Part shown: one piece after another, positions 1-8,149 of the stretch
Layout of the letters: each line of letters starts with the position of its first letter
Numbering within the stretch: the stretch's first letter is position 1
Source: Vagococcus fessus
GTDB taxonomy: Bacteria; Bacillota; Bacilli; Lactobacillales; Vagococcaceae
Reading direction: 5' to 3'
NCBI RefSeq assembly: GCF_003987565.1
Contig: NZ_NGJY01000002.1
Coordinates: 620,001 to 684,000 of the forward strand
DNA: 64,000 bases
Program-made: the position numbers and the translations under genes
The notes under the pieces: model-generated
Seen by the model: the letters and a program-made list of their open reading frames with translations, nothing else
What the model was told of the DNA's origin: nothing
Databases searched by the model: none

Positions 1-31
1 ATAAGGTATATTATTAGATGAGGTGATTAAC

Positions 32-178
32 ATGGGAAAATATCTATTCGATAATAAAGGGCAAGCTGCTATTACAAAATTTTACGAAAAAAATAAACCT
101 GAAAAATTCGATAAAAAGCAACAAGTAAAAGCGCTCCGTGAAAAAATGCTAAAAAACAAAAAGAAAACTGATAAATAA
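32..178 (+). CDS. small basic hypothetical protein (48 aa)
   Basis: A 48-residue ORF starts at the ATG at 32, preceded by a GAGGTG-like ribosome-binding site at 20-25, and ends just before a strong terminator. The product is lysine-rich, has no membrane segment and no motif I recognise. The good RBS and the terminator support a real small gene rather than chance. Function unknown. Confidence 0.6.
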   Translation: MGKYLFDNKGQAAITKFYEKNKPEKFDKKQQVKALREKMLKNKKKTDK

Positions 179-186
179 TAACAGTT

Positions 187-227
187 AAAAAAGCTTAGAT
201 CTCATCAATATAGATCTAAGCTTTTTG
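187..227 (+). terminator. rho-independent terminator
   Basis: A perfect 15-bp stem (AAAAAGCTTAGATCT at 188-202 pairing with 212-226) ends in a T-run. It closes the 48-aa gene upstream. Confidence 0.85.
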
Positions 228-317
228 CGTTTCTTACCCCTATTTCCTTCAGGCTCCCACGCTACTTTTCAGACCATCTCTGCTATACTTTAGATAACAC
301 TAATGGAGGTGGGATTA

Positions 318-782
318 ATGGAAAACTTCAGCACATTCTTTTCATCTGGCGAATACTTACGTGATTTATCTATTGCTCTATATGCTGGGATTATCTTGTG
401 GGCACTTGGTATTTTTTATGACCGCAAGCAGGCGGCACGTCGTTCAAATGAAGATAAAGCAGAATCCCTTGAAGACCATTATGCCGACATGCTTGGTGCT
501 GCGGCTAGTTTTTTAAGAATTGACGAGTCTTATCCAGTCTTTGTTAAAGATGAAATTGACGTCAAATTTAGTATGAGTGGGAAAAATTTTGCTCGTGTTC
601 TCAATTCTATCGATACCAAGCGCTATGAAAAATACTACGGTGACACTGATCTTATTCGGTTAAATAATATTCTAGATAACATTTTAGCGCTCGATCATAA
701 CGCTTATGAAAAGGTCTTAGATGCACAAGAGTTAGTGCATAAGGTGGTAAAAAATGTTCGTACCTGTCACAGAAGGTTGTAA
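318..782 (+). CDS. membrane-anchored hypothetical protein (154 aa)
   Basis: The start is placed at the ATG at 318, because GGAGGTG at 305-311 sits just upstream of it; an in-frame ATG at 303 overlaps that RBS and is unlikely. Residues about 16-34 form one hydrophobic helix (YAGIILWALGIFYD), followed by a basic stretch (RKQAARR) and a soluble, charged C-terminal domain of about 115 residues. I do not recognise the family. The gene precedes the ClC-type channel gene in the same direction with a 60-bp gap, so the two may be co-transcribed. Confidence 0.65.
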   Translation: MENFSTFFSSGEYLRDLSIALYAGIILWALGIFYDRKQAARRSNEDKAESLEDHYADMLGAAASFLRIDESYPVFVKDEIDVKFSMSGKNFARVLNSIDTKRYEKYYGDTDLIRLNNILDNILALDHNAYEKVLDAQELVHKVVKNVRTCHRRL

Positions 783-842
783 GCATGATACACTTGAATG
801 ACACTATTTCTTTAAAAGACATTAGAACAGGAGCTTACTTTT

Positions 843-2060
843 ATGACTAAAATTAATTTAAGCGCCCGTATTCTTTTTTACGGCGCTCTTTTGAGTACTC
901 TCATCGGAGGAATTTCTTTTATTTTTATCTATTTAGAAAGTACTATTTCTCATTATTTATGGGCTAGTTTACTACGCGACACCCCATTGAAGCCTTTATT
1001 TATCTTAGGATTCACACTATTAGGCGGTTTAATCGTAGGTAGCTTACGCTTAAAATGGGGCAACTACCCTCAAACAGCTCATGACACTATCCATCAGTTA
1101 AAAGAACATCAAACCGTTGATTACTCTCCTGCTTTTAAAAGCTTAACGGTTGCCTTAGTGATTTTAATTTTTGGAGCAGGGGTTGGACCTGAAGCGGCTT
1201 TACTTGGAGCGATTGTGATGCTGTCGGTCTGGCAAGCGGATAAGATGCGCTACCTGGTAGCTAATCACCCAGAACTTGATAGCTTACCGTTCTCTAAACG
1301 GTTGTCACGGATGCTTCATCCTACTCGTTATCTTCTGAGATATAAACAAGAAAATCGCCATCCTAAGTTAGCTCCCATCAAAAAATATATCTATGGCTTC
1401 TTCATCTTTAATGGCCTTGTCGCCTTTTTTATTTTAATGAAATTAACCAAACAACCTTCCTTTATCAGTAAGATGGGGCCCACACATTGGCAAGCGAAAG
1501 AGTTGTTGCTGTTTATCCCATTACTTCTATTGGGCGCTCTCGCAGGTAAAGGCTATCGGTCATTTGAAATTAAAGCTAGTCAGTGGTTTAATTTTTGGAT
1601 AGATCAACCGATTAAGAAAGCCTTATTAGGTTCCTTAGCTATTTTTACTATTGGATTAGTCACACCGAGCTTACTTTTTTCAGGACAAACCTCACTTGGT
1701 GATGTCCCTAATGATTATCAAAAATTCTCTCTTTTAATACTAGTTACTATTGTCCTGTTAAAATTACTATTCCTACAAATCTGCCTCCATACAGGATGGA
1801 TTGGTGGCGATATTTTCCCAATTGTTTACTCGGCTATTAGCCTTGGGTTTGGTCTTTCTAAAATTTTCCCATCTTTTGATACGACCTTTATCGTGGCAGT
1901 AGTGGCAACTTCTATGGCAGTTACGATTTTAAAATCCCCTATTGGCGTCGCTATTTTTATAGCCCTCTTTTTCCCTATCGAGGTGCTACCTGTCATCGTG
2001 ATGACAGCCCTAGCAATCAAGGTAATCTATGCTTTCAGTACAAAAAGAATAGCCTACTAA
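843..2060 (+). CDS. ClC-family voltage-gated chloride channel-like membrane protein
   Basis: This 405-residue polytopic membrane protein resembles the ClC chloride channel/antiporter family. The segment GAGVGPEAALLG (about residues 109-120) matches the family's glycine-rich GxGPE region, and HTGWIGGDIFPI (about 316-327) matches the later GG-x-F-x-P region. It would move chloride or another anion across the cytoplasmic membrane. At 405 residues it is at the short end for the family, with no cytoplasmic CBS domains. The start has an AGGAGC RBS 11 bases upstream. It ends in a terminator shared with the convergent antiporter gene. Exact substrate and channel versus exchanger mode cannot be told from sequence. 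Confidence 0.8.
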   Translation: MTKINLSARILFYGALLSTLIGGISFIFIYLESTISHYLWASLLRDTPLKPLFILGFTLLGGLIVGSLRLKWGNYPQTAHDTIHQLKEHQTVDYSPAFKSLTVALVILIFGAGVGPEAALLGAIVMLSVWQADKMRYLVANHPELDSLPFSKRLSRMLHPTRYLLRYKQENRHPKLAPIKKYIYGFFIFNGLVAFFILMKLTKQPSFISKMGPTHWQAKELLLFIPLLLLGALAGKGYRSFEIKASQWFNFWIDQPIKKALLGSLAIFTIGLVTPSLLFSGQTSLGDVPNDYQKFSLLILVTIVLLKLLFLQICLHTGWIGGDIFPIVYSAISLGFGLSKIFPSFDTTFIVAVVATSMAVTILKSPIGVAIFIALFFPIEVLPVIVMTALAIKVIYAFSTKRIAY

Positions 2061-2088
2061 AAAAAAAGACCCCAAGGGTCTTTTTTTA
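2059..2088. terminator. bidirectional terminator
   Basis: AAAAAAAGACCC at 2061-2072 pairs with GGGTCTTTTTTT at 2076-2087. A T-run is present on either strand, so it can serve both convergent genes. Confidence 0.85.
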
Positions 2089-2096
2089 GTATCATC

Positions 2097-4034
2097 TTAC
2101 ACCATATACTGAATAGTATTTTCAATCGCCAGTAAGTTTTCACGGTAGACGCGCATTTCATTACGGTTAATGTCACCTAGTTCGAAAGCATCTTGAATAC
2201 TATCGCGCTCTAACTGAATCGCATACGTCAACCACTCGTCAACACGGTCAACTGAGGCACGTCCTGCTCTAGGACCTCGGTGTTGTAGTCTAGCAAAGTA
2301 AAAATCCACCAACTCTTGTGGGAAAGCATCTTGGTCTAATTCCTCCAGATGGTTAAGCACATAGTCACGGTTACTCTGCTTCAAGTACTCACGCTCTGCT
2401 CGTCGGTCTTCAAAGTTACCTGAACGGAATTTGGCAAAACGTAATTTTTTACGAATCAAACGCCCATAGAACATTTGACTGCGGTAACTTTTATCATGAG
2501 TTAATCGGTACAAGCGTTTATTCAATCGTCTTAGATTTAAGAACGCTGTTTGGAAACTCACTTTCCCATTTGCCATCTGACTAATCGTATCCACGTACTT
2601 CCATTTTAAAATGGTTTCCATCAAACGGTCCTGACTGTCATCTGTCTCATCCGAATTCAATAACGTAATAATACGGTCATTGTACATCGTAATCACACGT
2701 TCTACGGCTAGATGATTCTCTTCCGTTTCTTGTGCTTTTAGTTGTAAGATAACATCTCTTAAAATCTCAATTTCCTTCTCATGAGCCATACGCTCAGTTG
2801 AACTTTCTTTTTCTTCTGCAAACAATGGCATCGCAAAGTTGGCTAAGATCAGCGTCGCGATAATCACACCACCAGCAATACTAATCATCAGCTCACGTTC
2901 CATGAAGGCCGATCCATCTGCTAAAAAGATAGGCAAACTCAAGGCACTGACTAGCGTAATCGTCCCACGGACACCTGATATCGTATATAAGAATGACGTC
3001 CCTAAACGGTTGTCACCTTTTTTATCGAAGTTCTTGAATAACCAGAAACAAATAAAACGAATAGCTAATAAAATAGCGGTAATACTTAAAATATATAGAA
3101 TTAAAGTGACATTGCTAATATTGTTATTTTCCCATACGACACGAATAACACGTGGCAGTTGTGTTCCTAATAATACGAAAACCAAGCCATTTAAACTAAA
3201 GCTTAAAATCGACCACGTATTTTTTGATAACACTGTCAACTGCGCAACCTCTGGTGTCACCTTATTGTAACTAAATGAATAAACAATCCCACCACTGACC
3301 GCAGCTAAGATACCATTCACGTGGAAGTGCTCGGCTACTAAAAAGATACCAAATGGTAACAGTAACTCTAACAACATAAACGATACGGTACTTTCAATTC
3401 CTTGGCTTCGCAACCAACGAACCAGTTGCATCGCTAGGAAACTAATCACTATTCCGACTAAAATCCCACCTAATGAAATCAGTACAAAACTAATACTGGC
3501 ATTAGTGAATGAGAATAGTCCTGTTAATAATGCTGCCGACGCGAATTGGAAAGACACCAACCCCGACGCATCATTGATTAACGACTCTCCCTCAAGCGTG
3601 TGCATAATCCGATGAGGGATTTTTACTTTCTCCGCCAAGGCTGACACCGCAACTGGATCAGTCGGTGCGAGTGCTGCGGCTAAGGCAAAACTGGCAGCCC
3701 ACGGTGCCGATGGAATCAACCAGTGAATAAAGCTCCCTAAAGCAGCAACCGTCACAAAGACTAAGCCGATCGACAAGACCAAGACTGCTTTGCGCTCTTT
3801 CCAAAGTGATTTCTTATCCACATTTGCCCCATCATTAAATAACAACGGTGCTAAAAATAATAACATAAACAATTCTGACCCTAACTCAAAACTATGTAAC
3901 CCTGTTGGTACAGCAATAATAATCCCTAACGCTACTTGGATCAACGGAATAGCGATATTTGGGATAAAACGATTGATAATATTTGATGCTAACACCATAG
4001 CTAACATCAGCAAAATCATTTCTACAATCTGCAT
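2097..4034 (-). CDS. CPA1-family Na+/H+ antiporter (NhaP/YjcE-like)
   Basis: The product is a 645-residue cation/proton antiporter. About 12 hydrophobic helices fill the first 410 residues, with family motifs LFLAPLLFNDGAN (about 57-69), APTDPVAVSAL (about 123-133) and GESLINDASGLVSF (about 148-161); the Asp residues in these motifs carry cation and proton in CPA1 proteins. The last 230 residues are charged, helical and cytoplasmic, as in the long Firmicute members. It should export Na+ (or K+) for pH and salt homeostasis. The start has a GAGGGAG RBS. It stands as a single gene, convergent with the ClC-like gene. Confidence 0.92.
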   Translation of the reverse strand: MQIVEMILLMLAMVLASNIINRFIPNIAIPLIQVALGIIIAVPTGLHSFELGSELFMLLFLAPLLFNDGANVDKKSLWKERKAVLVLSIGLVFVTVAALGSFIHWLIPSAPWAASFALAAALAPTDPVAVSALAEKVKIPHRIMHTLEGESLINDASGLVSFQFASAALLTGLFSFTNASISFVLISLGGILVGIVISFLAMQLVRWLRSQGIESTVSFMLLELLLPFGIFLVAEHFHVNGILAAVSGGIVYSFSYNKVTPEVAQLTVLSKNTWSILSFSLNGLVFVLLGTQLPRVIRVVWENNNISNVTLILYILSITAILLAIRFICFWLFKNFDKKGDNRLGTSFLYTISGVRGTITLVSALSLPIFLADGSAFMERELMISIAGGVIIATLILANFAMPLFAEEKESSTERMAHEKEIEILRDVILQLKAQETEENHLAVERVITMYNDRIITLLNSDETDDSQDRLMETILKWKYVDTISQMANGKVSFQTAFLNLRRLNKRLYRLTHDKSYRSQMFYGRLIRKKLRFAKFRSGNFEDRRAEREYLKQSNRDYVLNHLEELDQDAFPQELVDFYFARLQHRGPRAGRASVDRVDEWLTYAIQLERDSIQDAFELGDINRNEMRVYRENLLAIENTIQYMV

Positions 4035-4230
4035 AGACTCCCTCTCTTACTCGTTATTTATAACACTAGTTTATTATAATAAGAGGAAAAGATATAGTAT
4101 AAGCTCTTCGAGGAAAAGGAAGTTTAGTAATTATTAATATTCTAAACATACTATTCCCATTTGACTTTACACAAAATAGGGCTAAAATTAACATTAAAAA
4201 AGGATTTTTTTCCTGAGAAAGGGTGTTACC

Positions 4231-4548
4231 ATGATTATTAAATACACTCAGCAACTTATCTCACTATTTCTTATCTTGTCGACTGCCCTACTAATTGTAA
4301 CCGCTATCCTTTATACACAACTTCCCGCCACTATTTCTATTCCATTTAATTTTATTCTAACCACTCCTATTTCCTTTGGTAGTAAAGCCTATATCTTCAC
4401 CTTACCTGCTATGGTCTTTCTGACATCCGGTTCTTGGCGTTACTTTAGTCACTCGTATTCTACTCTCGTTCATTTTGGTTTCTTCTTACTTAATACCGTC
4501 ACACTATTTGCCTCTTGCTATTACCTACTATTACTTATACTCACTTAA
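4231..4548 (+). CDS. small membrane protein resembling DUF1648 domain
   Basis: This 105-residue protein has three hydrophobic segments. The stretch from TQLPATISIPFNF to FGSKAYI (about residues 28-52) resembles the DUF1648 pattern of LP-x-x-I-x-x-H/F-N followed by a GSK element, seen in small membrane proteins near SdpI-type immunity proteins. The ATG at 4231 follows GAGAAAGGGTG. It precedes the MutS-like gene by 24 bp and is probably co-transcribed. The family assignment is tentative. Confidence 0.6.
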   Translation: MIIKYTQQLISLFLILSTALLIVTAILYTQLPATISIPFNFILTTPISFGSKAYIFTLPAMVFLTSGSWRYFSHSYSTLVHFGFFLLNTVTLFASCYYLLLLILT

Positions 4549-4572
4549 TGACCTGAAAGGACTTATACTCTT

Positions 4573-6222
4573 ATGCCATTTTTATTTTTAGTCGTTGGTT
4601 TTATTGTCTTCATCCTTATCGCTACCTCTATCAGCGATGCTCTTATCCGCTTTAAGCATCAAAAAGAATTGTATCAAAACTGGGGAAAGGGTGGGCCTTT
4701 AAAGGAAAAAGATAGCGAGGACAGTTTAAAGCGAAGCCTTTTTTCTCATCTTAATGAAACAGACTTTGATTTTTTTGTTGATGATCAAACTTGGGGTGAT
4801 CTTGATATGCAATCTCTCTTTAGAAAAATAGATATCTCTCATTCTAGCCTTGGCTCTCATTATTTATATACCCAAATGAGAGGTGTTTCTTTCACGCAGG
4901 ATATGACACTTTCTATTCTGAAAAACTACTTTAAAACCAATTTTGATACCTTAATTAAAACTCAGTTATTATTTAAACGTTTGGGGAAGAAAGAAGAAAC
5001 CTACATACAGTCAACTCTACCTACTGAACCCAATAGCTTACTGAAATCACTGTTCTTTCATTTTTTCGGTATCTTGCCTGTAATAGGACTTATTCTTAGC
5101 ATCCGCTTTCCCTATGTAGGAGCGATTATCACGTTAGCTGCGATTTGTTTTAATATTCTCTATCACATCGTTACCAAATTTTTATTAGATAAAAACATTA
5201 GTGAATTAGCCTATACGATGCGCACTTTAGCTTTTTCAACTCGATTGGCTAAAACAGAATTTCCACTACAAGATAAATTAGCCCAAGCCGTTCACCCTTT
5301 TAGAAAGGCACGCTTTTTAGGCTATATTTTCAGAGAGAAGACCGCCACGACTATTGAATTTCTTCTTGATTATCTTTGTATGATGTTTATGATTCCTTAT
5401 ATTTCTATTGATTGGTTGACGCGAAAAATAACAATCCATTCTGAAAACTTTGAAACTATATTGGCTATTTCTGGCAAAACGGAGATGGCTATTTCACTTT
5501 TAAATTATGAAGAAACACTGCCTTATTTTTGTATTCCGATTTTAAAAGAAGGCTCACAGCCCAGTATTACTGCTAAACAACTTTATCATCCCTTATTAGA
5601 TCATGCAATTTCTAATGACCTAACCTTTAATCAGATTCTTTTGATTAGTGGTGACAATGCTTCCGGGAAATCCACTTATTTAAAAGCCTGTGCGATAAAT
5701 GGTATCCTAGCTCAAACCATCGGAATTGCTTTAGCTGAACAATTTGAAATGGTACCTGGCGTTATGACAACCACGATGACAACTCATGATAATATCGACA
5801 TAGGCGATAGTTCTTTCATTGCAGAGGTGAAAGCAATCAAACGCATGATTACCAGTCTGACACCAGATTTCCCGACTTACTTATTTATTGATGAGATTTT
5901 TAAGGGGACAAATACAATCGAGCGTTTAGCTGCTGCCACCTCAATCATTCAGTGGCTCGCTTCCGAACATCAGCTTGCTATGATTTCAACTCATGATATT
6001 GAGCTAACGACTCTCTCAGATCAGGTGGTCAAAAACTACCATTTCAGCGGGCGGACACAAGATAACAAAATTATCTATGACTATCTATTAAAAGACGGGG
6101 CGACAACCTCTCGAAATGCAATTGAGATTCTGCAAATCGAAGACTTTCCCCAATCGATTATTACAACTGCTGAAAAACTTATTACCTATTACGAAGAAAA
6201 TCATACTTGGCGTCTTGATTAG
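4573..6222 (+). CDS. membrane-anchored MutS-family ATPase
   Basis: The C-terminal half is a MutS-type ATPase domain: Walker A SGDNASGKSTYLK (about residues 356-368), Walker B YLFIDEIFKGTN (about 435-446), and a following STHDIEL segment. The N-terminal half is not the mismatch-recognition domain of MutS1; it has one N-terminal membrane helix (about 2-22) and a helical hairpin at about 163-207. At 549 residues it matches membrane-linked MutS homologues found in many Firmicutes, whose role is unknown and probably not post-replicative mismatch repair. It sits between two small membrane-protein genes, which suggests an envelope-linked function. Confidence 0.85.
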   Translation: MPFLFLVVGFIVFILIATSISDALIRFKHQKELYQNWGKGGPLKEKDSEDSLKRSLFSHLNETDFDFFVDDQTWGDLDMQSLFRKIDISHSSLGSHYLYTQMRGVSFTQDMTLSILKNYFKTNFDTLIKTQLLFKRLGKKEETYIQSTLPTEPNSLLKSLFFHFFGILPVIGLILSIRFPYVGAIITLAAICFNILYHIVTKFLLDKNISELAYTMRTLAFSTRLAKTEFPLQDKLAQAVHPFRKARFLGYIFREKTATTIEFLLDYLCMMFMIPYISIDWLTRKITIHSENFETILAISGKTEMAISLLNYEETLPYFCIPILKEGSQPSITAKQLYHPLLDHAISNDLTFNQILLISGDNASGKSTYLKACAINGILAQTIGIALAEQFEMVPGVMTTTMTTHDNIDIGDSSFIAEVKAIKRMITSLTPDFPTYLFIDEIFKGTNTIERLAAATSIIQWLASEHQLAMISTHDIELTTLSDQVVKNYHFSGRTQDNKIIYDYLLKDGATTSRNAIEILQIEDFPQSIITTAEKLITYYEENHTWRLD

Positions 6223-6298
6223 TTCTATAATGAAGATAAGAACTCGAACTGCCACTCGTCCGTTACTTGATGCGCTATTTAGAAAGGACGTCTTTATT

Positions 6299-6499
6299 AT
6301 GGAAAAACAGTTTCCCACTCACTCTACAATTATCAAACGTCATATCGCTTATACTCTCAATTTTAATATCGTTCAATTTCTCATTTTAACCCTCACGTTT
6401 CATTACCTAGGAAGTATCTATTTAAATTTTATTCCATGGGCCCTATTTCTCATGATTAATTTTTATCTTGTCATATATGTCATCAAAAATAGAACGTAA
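6299..6499 (+). CDS. small two-helix membrane protein (66 aa)
   Basis: The start is set at the ATG at 6299, preceded by AGAAAGG at 6281-6287; the open frame reaches further upstream but overlaps the MutS-like gene without an RBS. The protein is a hydrophilic N-terminus and two membrane helices (about 21-39 and 44-61). It is the last gene of the 4231-6499 cluster and is followed by a terminator. Function unknown. Confidence 0.65.
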   Translation: MEKQFPTHSTIIKRHIAYTLNFNIVQFLILTLTFHYLGSIYLNFIPWALFLMINFYLVIYVIKNRT

Positions 6500-6501
6500 T
6501 A

Positions 6502-6536
6502 TCTAGCCAACAACTTAACGAGTTGCTGGCTTTTTA
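6502..6536 (+). terminator. rho-independent terminator
   Basis: AGCCAACAACT at 6505-6515 pairs with AGTTGCTGGCT at 6521-6531 (one mismatch), then T-rich sequence. It closes the MutS-like cluster. Confidence 0.8.
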
Positions 6537-6585
6537 TATTCCTATGATTACAATAGCTGACTTAACCCCCCCTTAAAATTAGGAT

Positions 6586-6600
6586 GTGCGACAGTCGCAC
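6586..6600. promoter_or_regulatory. perfect 15-bp palindrome, likely operator
   Basis: GTGCGAC, A, GTCGCAC is a perfect inverted repeat located 64 bp before the TTG start of the XRE regulator. No T-run follows, so it is not a terminator. It is GC-rich against an AT-rich background. Autoregulation by the downstream regulator is inferred, not shown. Confidence 0.6.
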
Positions 6601-6663
6601 GTCACCTCACACTCCTATTAAGCAAAATGTATGGTAGATTAAATTTAGAAAGGAGGGCCTCTA

Positions 6664-7287
6664 TTGGAAATTGGTAAAAAAATAAAAGCACGTCGTACTG
6701 AGCTAGATATGACACAAGCTCAGCTAGCTGAAAAAATACACGTTAGTCGGTCTACCATATCCAATTGGGAAATCGGTCGAAACTATCCTGACATCCAGAT
6801 GATTGTCGACCTCTCTTATTGCCTGGATATATCGATAGATACACTACTTAAAGGAGATGATGTTGTCGTGACTCACATCACAAATGATACACGCTTACGA
6901 AAGAAACAGGCATTCTATATTAAAGGATTGGTTGCTTTACTTGTTTTAATACTATTACCACTAGGCTATTACTCTATTATTAATTACCAAAAATGGATAG
7001 ACAACCCTAAACAAATTAAGAAAATTGAAATTACAGATACACGCGTCAATATCGATTTCAATTTACCGCCTTATCTTACGGCCACTGGCTTTGCCATTGC
7101 CACACCATCCAAACCTAAAGATGCTAATACATTAGAGCTCTATATTTCAACTAGTTTTGACTATCGATTTCAGAAAAAAGATAACTTAAGTATTCACCTG
7201 TCACCCAATCTTATTCCTAATAAAGTAAAGGCCGTAAAAATAAAACTATACGACCAAGATAAAACTATTGCCACCAAAGTCAGATAA
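6664..7287 (+). CDS. XRE-family helix-turn-helix regulator with membrane anchor
   Basis: This 207-residue protein starts with a TTG codon; AAAGGAGG at about 6650-6657 fixes that choice. Residues 1-60 form a Cro/CI-type HTH domain (TQAQLAEKIHVSRSTISNWE). A single membrane helix (about 85-103, GLVALLVLILLPLGYYSII) links it to an extracytoplasmic domain of about 100 residues that I do not recognise. The layout suggests a one-component sensor that reads an outside or membrane signal and acts on DNA. The 15-bp palindrome upstream is a candidate binding site. Monocistronic by appearance. Confidence 0.85.
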   Translation: MEIGKKIKARRTELDMTQAQLAEKIHVSRSTISNWEIGRNYPDIQMIVDLSYCLDISIDTLLKGDDVVVTHITNDTRLRKKQAFYIKGLVALLVLILLPLGYYSIINYQKWIDNPKQIKKIEITDTRVNIDFNLPPYLTATGFAIATPSKPKDANTLELYISTSFDYRFQKKDNLSIHLSPNLIPNKVKAVKIKLYDQDKTIATKVR

Positions 7288-7353
7288 GCATATTAATTTA
7301 TTATCTCTTCCCCACACGATATATTAGTAGTATCAAAGAAATGAGGGATTAGG

Positions 7354-7722
7354 ATGATTAATCAATTAACTGTAATGTTATACGTCACCAACATAGAAGA
7401 AACTGCTACGTTTTGGGAAACTTATCTAGGATTTACACGAGAGCAAACACTGGAGCTCGGACCGTCAACATCTATCGTTTTAGGTAACAACCATAACTTT
7501 TCAATACAACTATTCGAATCAGACTTTATCAAACAAGTCTCGCCAGAAGTATCAACCGAGACCCCTTCACTTATGTTAAAGACTGCTAATTTAGAAGTCT
7601 TACATACTAAATTAAAAACAGCAGGCACTTTCGTTAGTGATATCACCGATCACGGTGGTCACGAGTCATTCAATTTTGCAGACAACGAAGGCCGTTACTT
7701 CGCTTGTTCTGAAAGTAATTAG
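7354..7722 (+). CDS. VOC-superfamily (glyoxalase/bleomycin resistance-type) protein
   Basis: The 122-residue product has the beta-alpha-beta-beta-beta pattern of the vicinal oxygen chelate superfamily: LTVMLYVTNIEETATFWETYLGF at the N-terminus and HGGHESFNFADNEGRYF at the C-terminus. Such proteins bind small molecules or metal and serve as glyoxalases, dioxygenases or drug-binding proteins; the substrate here is unknown. It is followed after 12 bp by the DUF1801 gene, so the two form a likely operon. Confidence 0.85.
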   Translation: MINQLTVMLYVTNIEETATFWETYLGFTREQTLELGPSTSIVLGNNHNFSIQLFESDFIKQVSPEVSTETPSLMLKTANLEVLHTKLKTAGTFVSDITDHGGHESFNFADNEGRYFACSESN

Positions 7723-7734
7723 GGAGGTAACACT

Positions 7735-8115
7735 ATGACAAAACTAGATAACTTTAATGACTACTTAGTCAAAATTGACAACCCTGTCCACCGCGAACAG
7801 TTGACAGAGGTTTTACAATGGGTGATTGATGAATTCCCCACACTTGAAACAAAAATCGCTTGGAACCAGCCCATGTATACAGATCACGAAACTTTCATCG
7901 TCGGTTTTAGCATTGCCAAGCCTCATTTTGCAGTAGCACCTGAGGGCATTGTCATCGAAAAATTCGCAGATAAAATCGAAGAAGCTGGTTATAACATGGG
8001 TAAAAAATTCATGCGAATCAAATGGGATCAACCCGTTGATTACGACTTACTTCGTGAGATTATTCAATACAATATTGATGAAAAGAAAGACTGCACCACA
8101 TTCTGGCGCAAATAA
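7735..8115 (+). CDS. DUF1801/YdhG-like iron chaperone family protein
   Basis: This 126-residue protein matches the YdhG/YyaI (DUF1801) family by pattern: an N-terminal helical region, the AWNQPMYT segment, FSIAKPHFAVAPE and a C-terminal KKFMRIKW. Bacillus subtilis YdhG (Fra) is a frataxin-like protein linked to iron delivery. The start has a GGGAGGT RBS. Assignment to the family is good; the iron role is by homology only. Confidence 0.8.
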   Translation: MTKLDNFNDYLVKIDNPVHREQLTEVLQWVIDEFPTLETKIAWNQPMYTDHETFIVGFSIAKPHFAVAPEGIVIEKFADKIEEAGYNMGKKFMRIKWDQPVDYDLLREIIQYNIDEKKDCTTFWRK

Positions 8116-8139
8116 AAAAGACCAACTAAGGTCTTTTTT
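8114..8139. terminator. bidirectional terminator
   Basis: AAAAAAGACC (8114-8123) pairs with GGTCTTTTTT (8130-8139). It separates the plus-strand DUF1801 gene from the convergent 311-aa gene. Confidence 0.85.
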
Positions 8140-8149
8140 GTTTGCTTTT

